DNA of 64,000 nucleotides from Fidelibacterota bacterium (GCA_016845065.1 JAERTG010000032.1:1-64000); one strand, 5' to 3'. Counted from the stretch's first letter, positions 9,482-18,432 are shown. The notes: generated from the sequence alone by a model not told the origin. Numbers and translations: made by a program.

Positions 9482-9903
9482 TCCTGAACTGTTGAATATT
9501 TATTTCCTGTATGAACCACTATGTACAACACGAAACCACCAGCTAGATATGCCAAAACATCATAAGGATCCCTTATGGATGATTTATCTATCAAGGGGAC
9601 CAGACCCTCAAATAACAGGCTGAAAATGAACACACCTCCTAGAATATGTGGAATCCTGAGATGAAAATCATCAACGAGTAAGCCAAGTCGCTTAGCCAGA
9701 TAAAAAGAGAGTGGGAGATAGACTGGCAGGGCAACAATATCCCCAAAATATTTCCTGAAAAATCCAATCTCTGGGAACAAAGGTATAAGAAGGATTCGAT
9801 TGATAGCAAACATACTCGCTGAGACCCCAGCTAGAATCATCGCGCGATTGAGAACTGCATGTGTTTCGGTATTATTCTTCAATCCCTTCTCCAAGATCAT
9901 CAC
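9478..9903 (-). CDS. Small membrane protein in hydrolase operon
   Basis: A 141-aa protein with about four hydrophobic segments (MILAGVSASMFAINRILLIPLF, IVALPVYLPLSFYLA, ILGGVFIFSLLFEGLVPL, VLAYLAGGFVLYIVVHTG). I do not recognise a family and see no motif. It overlaps the 3' end of the Ntn-hydrolase gene by about 32 bases if the first Met is used, and overlaps the creatininase gene start by four. The tight packing argues that it is a real operon member. Confidence 0.6.
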   Translation of the reverse strand: MMILEKGLKNNTETHAVLNRAMILAGVSASMFAINRILLIPLFPEIGFFRKYFGDIVALPVYLPLSFYLAKRLGLLVDDFHLRIPHILGGVFIFSLLFEGLVPLIDKSSIRDPYDVLAYLAGGFVLYIVVHTGNKYSTVQE

Positions 9904-11095
9904 TGTAGGTATCCCGTATATGAGATTCCAACCACTTATTGTACTTCTTCAAATCCCGATCTCGAATACCCTTCTTGCGCCATTTGTTTTGAAGGGATTT
10001 AGTCTTTTTAATAATTTTTGCTTCTGCAGGTAGCACAATATCCAGCAGACCCGTCCCGGCCTGATTGGTTATTTGAGAATGAAGTAAATAGTCCTGTCCA
10101 TTACCCCGCTTAACAGGAAAGCAACTCTGCTTTAATGCCATGGCAGCAGCATTGATTGGGGCTGGGGCCCCATCCCTGGAAACTACTATGCTAGGAAGTA
10201 GAGCTGGTGATTTTACCCACACCGGTGTTACCAGGGTTACTGGTTGCCAGCCTAATACTGTCCATAATGTTGTGAGCTGTGGGTCCTCAGCGGGAAGAAC
10301 ACCCTGTATCAACAGGGTTGAAGCACTTGCAGTTCGGACGACATAATCTTGAAACAGTACGTATTGCTCATCATTTCTATCGATGGGTAGCTGACCCGCT
10401 CTCAAATCCTTTTTTAACATCCCATGCTTCAGGTTTCGTGTGGCTGCCTCCAGTATGAAATCTACAGAAATATGTTCCTGTTCCTGAAACAGGTCACTGG
10501 TTACTCCATGGCGAATGAATCCATAACCTTTGTCTCTGGTACCGGACATAGAAAAATTAGTCCGTATGAGATACCCCTCAGGGGCTACCTCGGAATCTGT
10601 CACATCATATTTGGTATAATCATAGTAACCTTTTTCATAATAGGCTGCATTTCCCTTGGCATCAATAACACCAAAATTAGCTGCCAGACCCCAAGTCCCC
10701 ACTGACTTATCCATGAAATTCTCAAACTCATCCATATCAGCACAAACCTCAAGCACTGCGCGCATGAACAGCCCTTCCTGGTCATCTGGAACATCACAAA
10801 CTTGACCCTGGTTCAGATTGTAGGAAGCTGTATTCATTATGGCAAATCCAACCTCATTCGAACCCATCCAGATTTGCTGGGATAAAGTGTCCACCCTATT
10901 GGCGACGCCGACAAAATCGTAAGTACTTCCTTCAACATAAACCAGCTTGTTCTCGACATCTCCAGTATCTCGATGTTTCCAGAGTAAGGGTCTACCGTCA
11001 TCTGTGGCCTTACCGCTCACTACAGCAGATGTACAAGAGAACCCCGGTATAACAAAACTCAATAGAATTACGCCTGATATAAAATAGTTACGCAT
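9872..11095 (-). CDS. Exported Ntn-hydrolase (C45/C69-like)
   Basis: A 407-aa exported hydrolase related to the acyl-CoA:6-aminopenicillanate acyltransferase (C45) and linear-amide hydrolase group. These enzymes use an N-terminal Cys to cleave amide bonds. Following the hydrophobic signal (ISGVILLSFVIPGFS) comes CTSAVVSGKATDDGRPLLWK, the usual start of the catalytic domain, with Arg and Asp in KHRDTG. Signal removal would directly expose the Cys at about residue 21 as nucleophile; the same Cys also resembles a lipobox. Other supporting blocks are NEVGFAIMNTAS and GVIDAKGNAAYYE. It is second in the operon, three bases after a small membrane-protein gene. Substrate unknown. Confidence 0.78.
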   Translation of the reverse strand: MRNYFISGVILLSFVIPGFSCTSAVVSGKATDDGRPLLWKHRDTGDVENKLVYVEGSTYDFVGVANRVDTLSQQIWMGSNEVGFAIMNTASYNLNQGQVCDVPDDQEGLFMRAVLEVCADMDEFENFMDKSVGTWGLAANFGVIDAKGNAAYYEKGYYDYTKYDVTDSEVAPEGYLIRTNFSMSGTRDKGYGFIRHGVTSDLFQEQEHISVDFILEAATRNLKHGMLKKDLRAGQLPIDRNDEQYVLFQDYVVRTASASTLLIQGVLPAEDPQLTTLWTVLGWQPVTLVTPVWVKSPALLPSIVVSRDGAPAPINAAAMALKQSCFPVKRGNGQDYLLHSQITNQAGTGLLDIVLPAEAKIIKKTKSLQNKWRKKGIRDRDLKKYNKWLESHIRDTYSDDLGEGIEE

Positions 11096-11098
11096 GAT

Positions 11099-11395
11099 TT
11101 ATCCTTCCTGTGGTTCCAGAAATTTTGACTGTTTGTGCCTAAAATAACAATACACAGGCAGACCGGTAAGAATCAGAAAAGGGGCTGCTAAAATCCCGTC
11201 CAGTGTAAACACAGTAAAGGTGCCAAATAGTAGTACCTGAAAAATCACTGCCAATACAGCCATTAGCTGCCATGCAGGAACTGTCTGTTGCCTGCTAAAT
11301 GAGGGAAAGTTGGATACAGACACTTGACCTATCACAGTTCCTATGATGATTGCCAGACTATACTTTTGATTAAGTTCTCGTTTAACACCACTCAT
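11099..11395 (-). CDS. Small membrane protein, first gene of operon
   Basis: A 98-aa protein with two or three hydrophobic helices (LAIIIGTVIGQVSV, WQLMAVLAVIFQVLLFGTF, LAAPFLILTGLPVYCYFR) and a basic C-terminus. The last half faintly resembles the terminal helices of amino-acid/polyamine permeases (a PVYCYFR-type end), which would make it a transporter remnant, but the likeness is weak. The next gene starts three bases after its stop. Confidence 0.5.
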   Translation of the reverse strand: MSGVKRELNQKYSLAIIIGTVIGQVSVSNFPSFSRQQTVPAWQLMAVLAVIFQVLLFGTFTVFTLDGILAAPFLILTGLPVYCYFRHKQSKFLEPQEG

Positions 11396-11675
11396 ACTTC
11401 AGATTTCATTTCTCGATTGTATCAGGACTGATTTAACTCGGTCGGGTTTAAAGGTTGAGCAGAACGATCAAACTCAATGCAATTATATTTAGACTATACC
11501 ACAAAACAATATTCCTGTTTTTCTTAGACATCACTCACCTTTTCAACTTCAATTTCTTAGGAGTAGAGTTTAAGCTTTCTAAAGGTGGATAAAACTGCTT
11601 TTCATTTACTCCGAGGCACTGGACAATACGCAAATATGCTTTGACCTAAAGTGTATCTCGATCATATTTGCCCCC

Positions 11676-12509
11676 ATGAAATCATATTCAAATGTTGCAT
11701 CATTTCTGCTTATTCTCAACTTAAGCTTGTTTTCCTTCTCAACTCTACAAGGGGAAATTCTACACCTGAAGACACCTTCAATTGCATTATCTGACAGTAA
11801 TCGGGTGATCGTTGCCACTCCTACTCAGTTCGATCCTCAGAAAAAAGGTGGATATCCTTTTATTGTCATGCTCCATGGATGGAGTGGCGATGAAACCCAA
11901 TGGAAAGATGATTCAGATTTGCAGATGTTGTGCGATACCTATAATGTACTATTGGTGCTACCAGATGGTGGATATGACGGCTGGTGGGTCGATTCTGAGG
12001 TCAGTCCTGGGCGAAACTATGATACCCACATTCACCAGGAGATTAAAATCTGGATGGTGGAAAATTTTAATGGCTCCATGAATCCTATGAACCACGGTGC
12101 AATGGGTCTCAGCATGGGTGGTTTCGGTGCCATATCACAGGCCTTAAGATATCCAGCTGATTATGCTGCTGCTGCCAGTTTGAGTGGAGTCATGGATGTT
12201 ACACGTCATACTGAAAACTGGCACTTAACCGGTGCACTGGGATTGTATGTTGATGATCCTAATCGTTGGAAGAGAAACAACCCCCTCCACATGGCCATGA
12301 AAAAAGCACCTGTTATAAGCCCTAAACTGCTGTTGATATGTGGACGAGATGATTTCACCTTCCTGGAAAATCAAGAGATGGCCAAAATGTTGGGTGACAA
12401 AGGATATAAGATTGTCTTTAGGGAAGAATCAGGGACACATTCCCATGCTTTTTGGAAAACTCATGCAGAGTCGGCCATTAAGTTTATCGTGTCGCACTTC
12501 AACAAATAG
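11676..12509 (+). CDS. Exported esterase-D-like alpha/beta hydrolase
   Basis: A 277-aa serine esterase of the esterase D/PHB-depolymerase-like group. After a signal peptide (FLLILNLSLFSFSTLQGE), it shows the oxyanion-hole region VMLHGWSGDETQW and the nucleophile elbow GLSMGGFGAI. A catalytic Asp sits in CGRDDF and a catalytic His in SGTHSHAFW. All triad residues are present. It probably acts in the periplasm or outside the cell on acyl esters; feruloyl, S-formylglutathione-like or mycolyl-type substrates cannot be distinguished. It is convergent with the selenoprotein gene, 13 bases from its end, and stands alone on its strand. Confidence 0.86.
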   Translation: MKSYSNVASFLLILNLSLFSFSTLQGEILHLKTPSIALSDSNRVIVATPTQFDPQKKGGYPFIVMLHGWSGDETQWKDDSDLQMLCDTYNVLLVLPDGGYDGWWVDSEVSPGRNYDTHIHQEIKIWMVENFNGSMNPMNHGAMGLSMGGFGAISQALRYPADYAAAASLSGVMDVTRHTENWHLTGALGLYVDDPNRWKRNNPLHMAMKKAPVISPKLLLICGRDDFTFLENQEMAKMLGDKGYKIVFREESGTHSHAFWKTHAESAIKFIVSHFNK

Positions 12510-12522
12510 ATGGAACTAACAA

Positions 12523-14535
12523 CTAGCGTAGCTTGACAATCTTCTGAATATGTCGCTCTTGTTGGGCAGTCATATAGAGAAAGTAAACCCCCGAGCTTAA
12601 ATTTTCACCCCTGAGGTGAAAATCATAATCTCCACTAGTTAGCGTGCGATCTTTAATAAATTCATGAACTTTACGTCCACGGATATCAAATAATCCCAGT
12701 GAAATGATGCCTTCCTCATGGATAACAATCTTGATCCTTGCATCTGGATTAAATGGATTTGGAGACACTGTGATGAGATCGAGCTGTTCAGGGATTTCAA
12801 AAGAGTGTGGTTCGATGTCAACTGGTGAGATGTGTAACAATTCCTCAATAATTGCTATCATTGTACCGGGCTCGTATTCAGTCTTCGCCATGTGAACAAT
12901 ACCATTTTCATCCAGGATAAAATCGCGGGGGTAGGGTGAAGCAGACCCAGGAATATTATATTGCCCATACACTCCCTGATTATCATGTAACACAGGGAAG
13001 GTAATCCCCTGATCTGCAACAAAGGCTGCTATCTCTGGAATTGGTTCATTGGTGATTCCAACAACCTGTAAACCTGTATCCTGATATTCCTGCCAAATTG
13101 AAACCTCTATATCCGAAAACTCCGGAGCGCAGACAGGTCACCAGGTGGTAAAGAAAGCGAGCACCACAGGTTGACCTAAAAGTTCATTCGTACTAATGGA
13201 ACCCAAATCATTCACCACATCTAATTCAAATTCCGGGGCCATATCCCCTACCATAGGACCAGAAGGGTAGTTCCCGGTGATTTTCACCTCAACCTCCTGC
13301 TCATCAGGATCATTGGTAATTATAGTAAGGTCCTCTGTCCAATAACCTCCACCAGGTTGATAATGAATTGGAAATGTTAGCGAACTGTCTGGCAATAAAA
13401 TGCCGGGAGCTAAGCCAACTTCAAAATCAGAATCATCAATTTGTGCGTCATAGATTTCCAGGGGAAGTTGACCATTATTAACAATGGTTACCGGCAGCGT
13501 ATACGACTCGATCTGCTCCACTCTGGGAAATTCTACCTTCCTTGTATTTAGATCTATATCGGCTTCCTGTATCTCCTCATACTGAAAGACCACCAATTCT
13601 TCCCACTCTGCAGAGAAAATGATATCATCCAGCATTGCGAGCGCCATCACGCGGCCTCCTGTGTCTTTATAGCCGACCAACATCATACCTTGAATATCAA
13701 AACTCAATACCTCCACATCATCCCAGTCAGAAACTGCAATTCGATTCGAATTGGCTGAAACCCTGGAAGCATATCCGCTGGTATTATAATTATCAACTAA
13801 TGTGGGATTTTGCGGATCGCTAACATCTATCATATCAACACCTGCAGCACCTACAGCAACAAACAGATAGTCGTCTACTATAGAGACATCCTTTGCAGTT
13901 CCACTTGTGGGGAGGCCACCTATTAGTACAGGGTTAGAAGGATTGCGAACTGAGGCAATTTTGATACCGGCGCTGCCATCAGCAATATAGAGGAGAGTAT
14001 CTGCTATCATACTAGCCCAGGCATTGTGGGTTAAAAAATTGCTCACCACATGGATATATGGAGATTGCGAGATATCCACGAGCTCCACGCCCCGGCGGTG
14101 TTTTGATAGAAAGAGGGTGACCCCATCTGTCTCAGCATGTTCATATCGTTGATCAATCTCATCGTCTCCTGTATAAACTGTAGCCAGTAGGGGATCTGCA
14201 GGATTTGAGATATTTATGACATGCACTCCACATTCACGACCTGCACCATAGGCAAAATCGCCACTAACTGTCCAGGCATAAATTCGGCCCCAATCACAAC
14301 CTCCAGCACGGTAAGACGATACAACATCCGGATTGCTTGGATCTGAAATATCTACAATATTCAAACCCCCTAAACCGGCTGGAATGAATGCCAATTCATC
14401 CTCTATATAGACATCTAGCAATTCGAAATTATCCAGGCGAGACTGAGATAGGATACTCAAGTTCTTGGCATTTAGATGATATTGGGGAATAATCATCAAC
14501 CCAATTAGCAGTAGCTGGTAAATTTGATTCCTCAT
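12523..14535 (-). CDS. Secreted propeller/redoxin protein with in-frame TGA (probable selenoprotein)
   Basis: One reading frame of 670 codons runs from 14535 to 12523, broken only by TGA at 13138-13140. Domains in order: a signal peptide (YQLLLIGLMIIPQYHLNA); LVIVD propeller repeats such as LNIVDISDPSNPDVV and VDMIDVSDPQNPTLV (about 30-320); an immunoglobulin-like region (about 335-425); and a TlpA/redoxin domain from MVGDMAPEFEL. The sequence then reads VVLAFFTTW, TGA, PVCAPEFSD. The TGA therefore replaces the first Cys of the usual WCxxC motif, giving Sec466-Pro-Val-Cys469. The redoxin fold continues (GLQVVGITNEP, ITFPVLHDNQGVYGQYNIPG), followed by a sorting tail SPNPFNPDARI ending IQKIVKLR. 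A random nonsense mutation or error at exactly this codon is much less likely. Probably an extracellular or surface thiol/selenol oxidoreductase. Confidence 0.85.
13104..13137 (-). promoter_or_regulatory. Candidate bacterial SECIS hairpin
   Basis: Directly downstream of the UGA (13140-13138, reading minus), UCCG (13126-13123) pairs with CGGA (13115-13112) around a seven-base loop GAGUUUU. The loop starts with G, 15 bases after the UGA. An outer helix CCU-gu-CU (13137-13131) pairs with AGAGG (13108-13104). Bacterial SECIS elements have a short apical stem with a G at the start of the loop, about 16-37 bases from the UGA, so this is close to expectation. It was folded by eye. Confidence 0.5.
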
Positions 14536-14859
14536 GAAACTAAGTTAATGGATTATAGCTTTGTCACTGTCAGCACAGCGACAACTCTGGCAATGCTCAA
14601 TCAATTTACGCTGTTTACTTGTTTAGGATTGATATTTAGGTTGGGAGCTGAAAATCAAAATTCGGCTGCGGATGGATATTTACCAGTCCTCCACTATCTA
14701 TTCTGGAGTACCGCCGATGCGTATCAACATTCCGCAGCCGTCTAAATCAAATAATCCAGGTATAAATTACAGACGGGTAACCCCAATATTGTCATCCCAA
14801 TGACAGATGAGGTCATTTGCTTCGTTAAAGGGTTTTTTAAGGGGATGATTGGTTAGAAG
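14536..14859. other. Intergenic region with hairpins, no gene
   Basis: This lies between two minus-strand genes. No convincing coding frame. It holds a perfect hairpin TGTCAT-CCCA-ATGACA (14790-14805) and a longer compound inverted repeat at 14664-14739, listed separately. The promoter of the selenoprotein gene should lie between about 14536 and 14660. Confidence 0.5.
14664..14739. repeat. Compound inverted repeat
   Basis: GGCTGCGGATGGATA (14664 onward) matches the reverse complement of the segment ending CATTCCGCAGCC (14728-14739) apart from small gaps. Between the arms is an inner hairpin CTCCA/TGGAG (14689-14693 with 14704-14708). Read on the minus strand, the outer stem is followed by GAATTTTGATTTTC, so it could be an imperfect terminator for the gene ending at 14860. 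A structured RNA or mobile-palindrome relic is also possible. Confidence 0.4.
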
Positions 14860-15738
14860 TCAGGGATAATTCGAGCGAGCAGTATCATATCTTGAGATTT
14901 CCATAGCACCAATTTCATCGCTTATGATTTGACTCAGAACTGGATCCTTCAATATTTGATCTATCTCTAAAACAGATCCATTCAGTATACACTTGTTCAA
15001 TATGAACCTAATTCCATGGCTATAGTCTGTATACCAGTTTATGTGCCCCGTGTAGAGCGGTTGAATGGGTTCACCATTTTGATAGTGCCAACCATAGATG
15101 ATCACCTTATCAGGCTTGGTAGCAACCTGATTTGACAATATCACATCCTTCTTGTGACCACTGATTAAACTTCCCAACGGGTAATCACTGGCAAAGTTAT
15201 CTCTACTAAGTTCTAGCATCGAGTTATGCTCTTGAAATACCTTTACTGTAACCATTTCCGGGCTTGGAGGAATAGGTTGGGGTGGCAGCTTGACCTCAGA
15301 GGCTTTCCAGATGAGATCAACCATTTTCCGTGTCGGCAAGATACCACCCATATGATCTACGGCTTTTTGGGCTAGCATCGGTGTCATAGGCACCAGAAAA
15401 TGATCAGAATCTGAACCTATGGAGAGGTAATCTGGCATGACAAAGAAGGTCAGACTGTATTCTATATTCTCAACAGTTAAACTGGTTTCAATTTCAACCA
15501 ATTCTCTGAGAAAATCAGGAATATTACCATTTATAACTTCACCCAGGATGGCTTCCTCCCTTTGAAACAACTCCATGGATTCGATGGATCGTGCGAAGAC
15601 CGTCCCGGAAAGTGCATCTTGCTTACGTTGGGTAATTTTGGGTTTAAAGTTTTTTTGACCTGAATGAATCAAATTATCAGCTCCATAAACAGTTGAGATG
15701 ATCAACAACAGCAACAAAGTGAACACCTTTGAATTCAT
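14860..15738 (-). CDS. Conserved secreted protein with YGW/YSHG motifs
   Basis: An exported protein of about 292 aa when started at MNSKVFTLLLLLIISTVYGADN, where the signal peptide is N-terminal; in-frame starts further upstream (up to 15837) would bury it. The C-terminal region has KVIIYGWHYQNGEPIQPLYTGH and WYTDYSHGIRFI. I recall this pattern from uncharacterised secreted bacterial proteins, with a conserved Trp, His and YSHG block that could form an active site. The middle holds FFVMPDYLSIGSDSDHFLVPM. No function can be assigned. It diverges from the hydrolase at 15884. Confidence 0.68.
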   Translation of the reverse strand: MNSKVFTLLLLLIISTVYGADNLIHSGQKNFKPKITQRKQDALSGTVFARSIESMELFQREEAILGEVINGNIPDFLRELVEIETSLTVENIEYSLTFFVMPDYLSIGSDSDHFLVPMTPMLAQKAVDHMGGILPTRKMVDLIWKASEVKLPPQPIPPSPEMVTVKVFQEHNSMLELSRDNFASDYPLGSLISGHKKDVILSNQVATKPDKVIIYGWHYQNGEPIQPLYTGHINWYTDYSHGIRFILNKCILNGSVLEIDQILKDPVLSQIISDEIGAMEISRYDTARSNYP

Positions 15739-15883
15739 TAATTGGTTTCCCGTCATTATCATAGAATTACATCCAAAACAATTTTTAACAACCGGTTCAA
15801 CTGTGCATTTGAATATAAGGTTATGAAACCAAAACAAGTGTCTTTTCCCTTCCCCATCAATGCATTCGCCTTATTTTGTTTGA

Positions 15884-16729
15884 ATGCAGATACCATTTCC
15901 ACCTGAACCCACCATGAATCGCTGGGGCAATTCCCAAGGAGAAGTGCTCTTCTTTCTGCATGCAAATAGCTATTCATCAAGAATGTATGAACATTTTTTT
16001 GAACCGTTAAAAAGTGATTTTGATATCTGGGCGCCTGATCTACCTGGTCATGGAGACTCCAGGTGGAATGGTCGAGTTGAAGCCTGGATAAATTTAGCGA
16101 ACTATTATAGCGCTTATTTAGATAAAAATCCTCCTGGAAAACCAATGGTCGCCATGGGACATTCAATTGGTGGTATCGTCATCATGTTGATGGCAATTCG
16201 AAGACCACAGTGGTTTCATAAAATCATCCTACTGGATCCCGTTATGCTTCCTAAACGGATATTGGCTGCCATGCGGGTTTTGAGACTACTCTCACTAACC
16301 CACCTCATTCCTCTGACACGTGCAGCTGCTCGACGGAGAAATATTTTTGAATCTAGGTCTAAAGCATTGGAGCACTTTTCAAGAAAGGTTATTTTTTCTA
16401 GATGGGAGCCACGATTCCTGCAGGCCTATGTAGATACCTGTCTCCGAGATAATGGTCAGAATTCTTTGCAGCTATCCTGCGCCCCTCAATTGGAATCCAG
16501 TATTTATCAATCAATTCCCTTAAACGTTTGGTCTCTTCCAAAAAAGTTACCTGTTCCAGCACTTTTCATCATTGGTGAAAAATCGGATACAGTGAATCAG
16601 CGTGGTTTTAACCGGCTCAAACGCTCCAAGGGGAATCATATTGTGAAAAGCCTTGTTGCAGGGCATCTTTTCCCCTTTGAAAAACCTGCAGAGAGTATGG
16701 CTATTATTAAGGATTATCTGGCCACATGA
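15884..16729 (+). CDS. Alpha/beta hydrolase
   Basis: A 281-aa alpha/beta-hydrolase. It shows LFFLHANSYSSRMYEHFFEPL with the oxyanion region, DLPGHGDSRW, nucleophile elbow MGHSIGGIV (Ser), acid site IIGEKSDTV and terminal His in VAGHLFPFEKP. There is no signal peptide, so it is cytoplasmic. Its stop overlaps the start of the TsaC gene by four bases (ATGA), suggesting co-transcription. The substrate is not evident; it belongs to the broad esterase/epoxide-hydrolase-like group. The start may be the Met ten codons later (MNRWGNS). Confidence 0.85.
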   Translation: MQIPFPPEPTMNRWGNSQGEVLFFLHANSYSSRMYEHFFEPLKSDFDIWAPDLPGHGDSRWNGRVEAWINLANYYSAYLDKNPPGKPMVAMGHSIGGIVIMLMAIRRPQWFHKIILLDPVMLPKRILAAMRVLRLLSLTHLIPLTRAAARRRNIFESRSKALEHFSRKVIFSRWEPRFLQAYVDTCLRDNGQNSLQLSCAPQLESSIYQSIPLNVWSLPKKLPVPALFIIGEKSDTVNQRGFNRLKRSKGNHIVKSLVAGHLFPFEKPAESMAIIKDYLAT

Positions 16730-17340
16730 GACTTGAAATTCACGGCACCAGCATCAATGATCGAATCGTCGACCAAGCCGTGGATATTCTCAAAAGTGGT
16801 GGACTCATCATCTATCCCACGGATACAGTTTATGGACTGGGATGTGATATTACCCAAAAAGCAGCAATCGAACGCATCTACCGGGTCAAAGGCATGGAAA
16901 AACAGAAACCCCTAAGTTTTGTGTGCTCTGACATAAAAGACATTTCCAAATATGCAAAAATTTCTACTGTGAATTATCGGGATCTTCGAAGGCATCTGCC
17001 TGGGCCCTATACATTCATCCTGCCAGGAACCCGGGAAGTCCCTAAGATGCTGCTTTCAAAACAAAAAACAGTGGGGGTTAGAATTCCTGACCATCCTCTC
17101 ACTCTGGCCATTGTTGAGGCATTGGGGAATCCCATCATTTCAACCAGTGTCAATATCAGTGCAAAGAGTTTTGCCAGTGATCCTCAGGAATTTTCAGAGT
17201 ATTATGAGGGCCAGGTTGATCTCATCCTGGACTCAGGTCCTACCTGGGCAGAGTTATCATCAGTGATTGATATGACTGATGATGATCAGCCCATAGTAAT
17301 CAGGGAGGGTCAGGGCGATGTCAGTTGGTGTCTGGCATAA
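16726..17340 (+). CDS. tsaC: L-threonylcarbamoyladenylate synthase (YrdC/Sua5)
   Basis: TsaC condenses threonine, bicarbonate and ATP to threonylcarbamoyl-AMP, the first step of t6A modification of ANN-decoding tRNAs. The 204-aa protein is the short, single-domain YrdC type without the Sua5 C-terminal domain. Signature elements: GGLIIYPTDTVYGLGCDI, RVKGMEKQKPLSFVC, the PGPYTFIL loop, VGVRIPDHPL and STSVNISAKSF. It overlaps the upstream hydrolase by four bases and is followed 21 bases later by the ABC ATPase gene. Assignment is firm. Confidence 0.93.
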   Translation: MRLEIHGTSINDRIVDQAVDILKSGGLIIYPTDTVYGLGCDITQKAAIERIYRVKGMEKQKPLSFVCSDIKDISKYAKISTVNYRDLRRHLPGPYTFILPGTREVPKMLLSKQKTVGVRIPDHPLTLAIVEALGNPIISTSVNISAKSFASDPQEFSEYYEGQVDLILDSGPTWAELSSVIDMTDDDQPIVIREGQGDVSWCLA

Positions 17341-17361
17341 TCATTTTATAAGGAAGCTATC

Positions 17362-18432
17362 ATGGCACAAGTAACCCTAAAAAATTTAGATAAATCTTAT
17401 GGTGAAACTCAAATACTTCATGGTATCGACCTGGAAATCCAGGATGGTGAGTTTGCCGTTCTGGTTGGTCCTTCCGGCTGCGGAAAATCTACAACTTTAA
17501 GAATCGTCGCAGGTTTGGAAGAAGCGAGTGGAGGCGACGTATATATTGGTGATACCCGCGTTAATGATGTAGAGCCGAAGAACCGTGACATTGCCATGGT
17601 ATTTCAAAATTATGCCCTCTACCCCCATATGAATGTTTATGAAAACATGGCGTTTGGTTTACGTCTTCGGAAGTATTCTGACCAGGAGATTAAAGAACGA
17701 GTTGAAGAGGCTGCAGAGATTCTAAGCGTAGAAGAATATCTTTATCGTCGTCCTAAAGAATTATCAGGTGGTCAGCGACAGCGTGTAGCTGTGGGGAGAG
17801 CCATCGTCAGAAAACCTTCTGTTTTTCTCTTTGATGAGCCCTTATCGAACCTGGATGCCAAACTCAGAGTTCAAATGAGAACAGAGATCAAAAAACTCCA
17901 CGCTCGGTTGAAAACGACAATGATCTATGTTACTCACGACCAGGTCGAGGCCATGACCATGGGGGATCGTATTGTCGTGATGAAGGATGGATATATCATG
18001 CAGGCTGATGAACCTCTGAAAATATATAAGCGTCCACAAAACCACTTTGTAGGGAGTTTTATTGGTTCACCAGCAATGAATTTTTTCGAAGTGGAAATAA
18101 AAGCTGGTAAACTAGTAAATGAAAAATTTTCACTGCCCATCGTTGATGAACATCCATATACCTTAAAAGCATTTGATGGACGCAAGGTTAGACTGGGAAT
18201 TCGTCCCGAACACTTTCAACTGAAGGACTCCTCTTCAGGCATAAATGCCAGCCTTGAAGTCAGCGAGCTCATGGGAAATGAATCCTATTTATACTGTTCC
18301 ACTGGATTAGATACTTTTATAGCCCGAGTTGCCGACAACGCACCTCGCAAGATTGGCACTGCACTTAGTCTTTTTGCTGAACCTGAGACTTACCAATTCT
18401 TTGATCTGGAGACCGGGGAAAGAATCGATTAG
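17362..18432 (+). CDS. MalK/UgpC-type ABC transporter ATP-binding protein
   Basis: The ATPase subunit of a carbohydrate-type importer, 356 aa as in MalK, UgpC and MsmX. Walker A VGPSGCGKST (about 35-44), Q-loop VFQNYALYPHMNVYENMAFGL, signature LSGGQRQRVAVGRA, Walker B VFLFDEPLSNLDAKLR and switch YVTHDQVEAMTMGDR are all present. A TOBE-type C-terminal domain follows (RKVRLGIRPEHFQL). No permease or binding protein is adjacent, so it may be a shared ATPase serving unlinked transporters, as MsmX does. GGAAG lies upstream of the ATG. Confidence 0.93.
   Translation: MAQVTLKNLDKSYGETQILHGIDLEIQDGEFAVLVGPSGCGKSTTLRIVAGLEEASGGDVYIGDTRVNDVEPKNRDIAMVFQNYALYPHMNVYENMAFGLRLRKYSDQEIKERVEEAAEILSVEEYLYRRPKELSGGQRQRVAVGRAIVRKPSVFLFDEPLSNLDAKLRVQMRTEIKKLHARLKTTMIYVTHDQVEAMTMGDRIVVMKDGYIMQADEPLKIYKRPQNHFVGSFIGSPAMNFFEVEIKAGKLVNEKFSLPIVDEHPYTLKAFDGRKVRLGIRPEHFQLKDSSSGINASLEVSELMGNESYLYCSTGLDTFIARVADNAPRKIGTALSLFAEPETYQFFDLETGERID

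Noticed and set aside
12994-13140. Reading the 12523-14535 frame as a pseudogene or two genes
   Set aside because: The only interruption is one TGA at the catalytic Cys position. The frame, redoxin fold and sorting tail continue intact, and a hairpin follows. Decay would not favour this codon.
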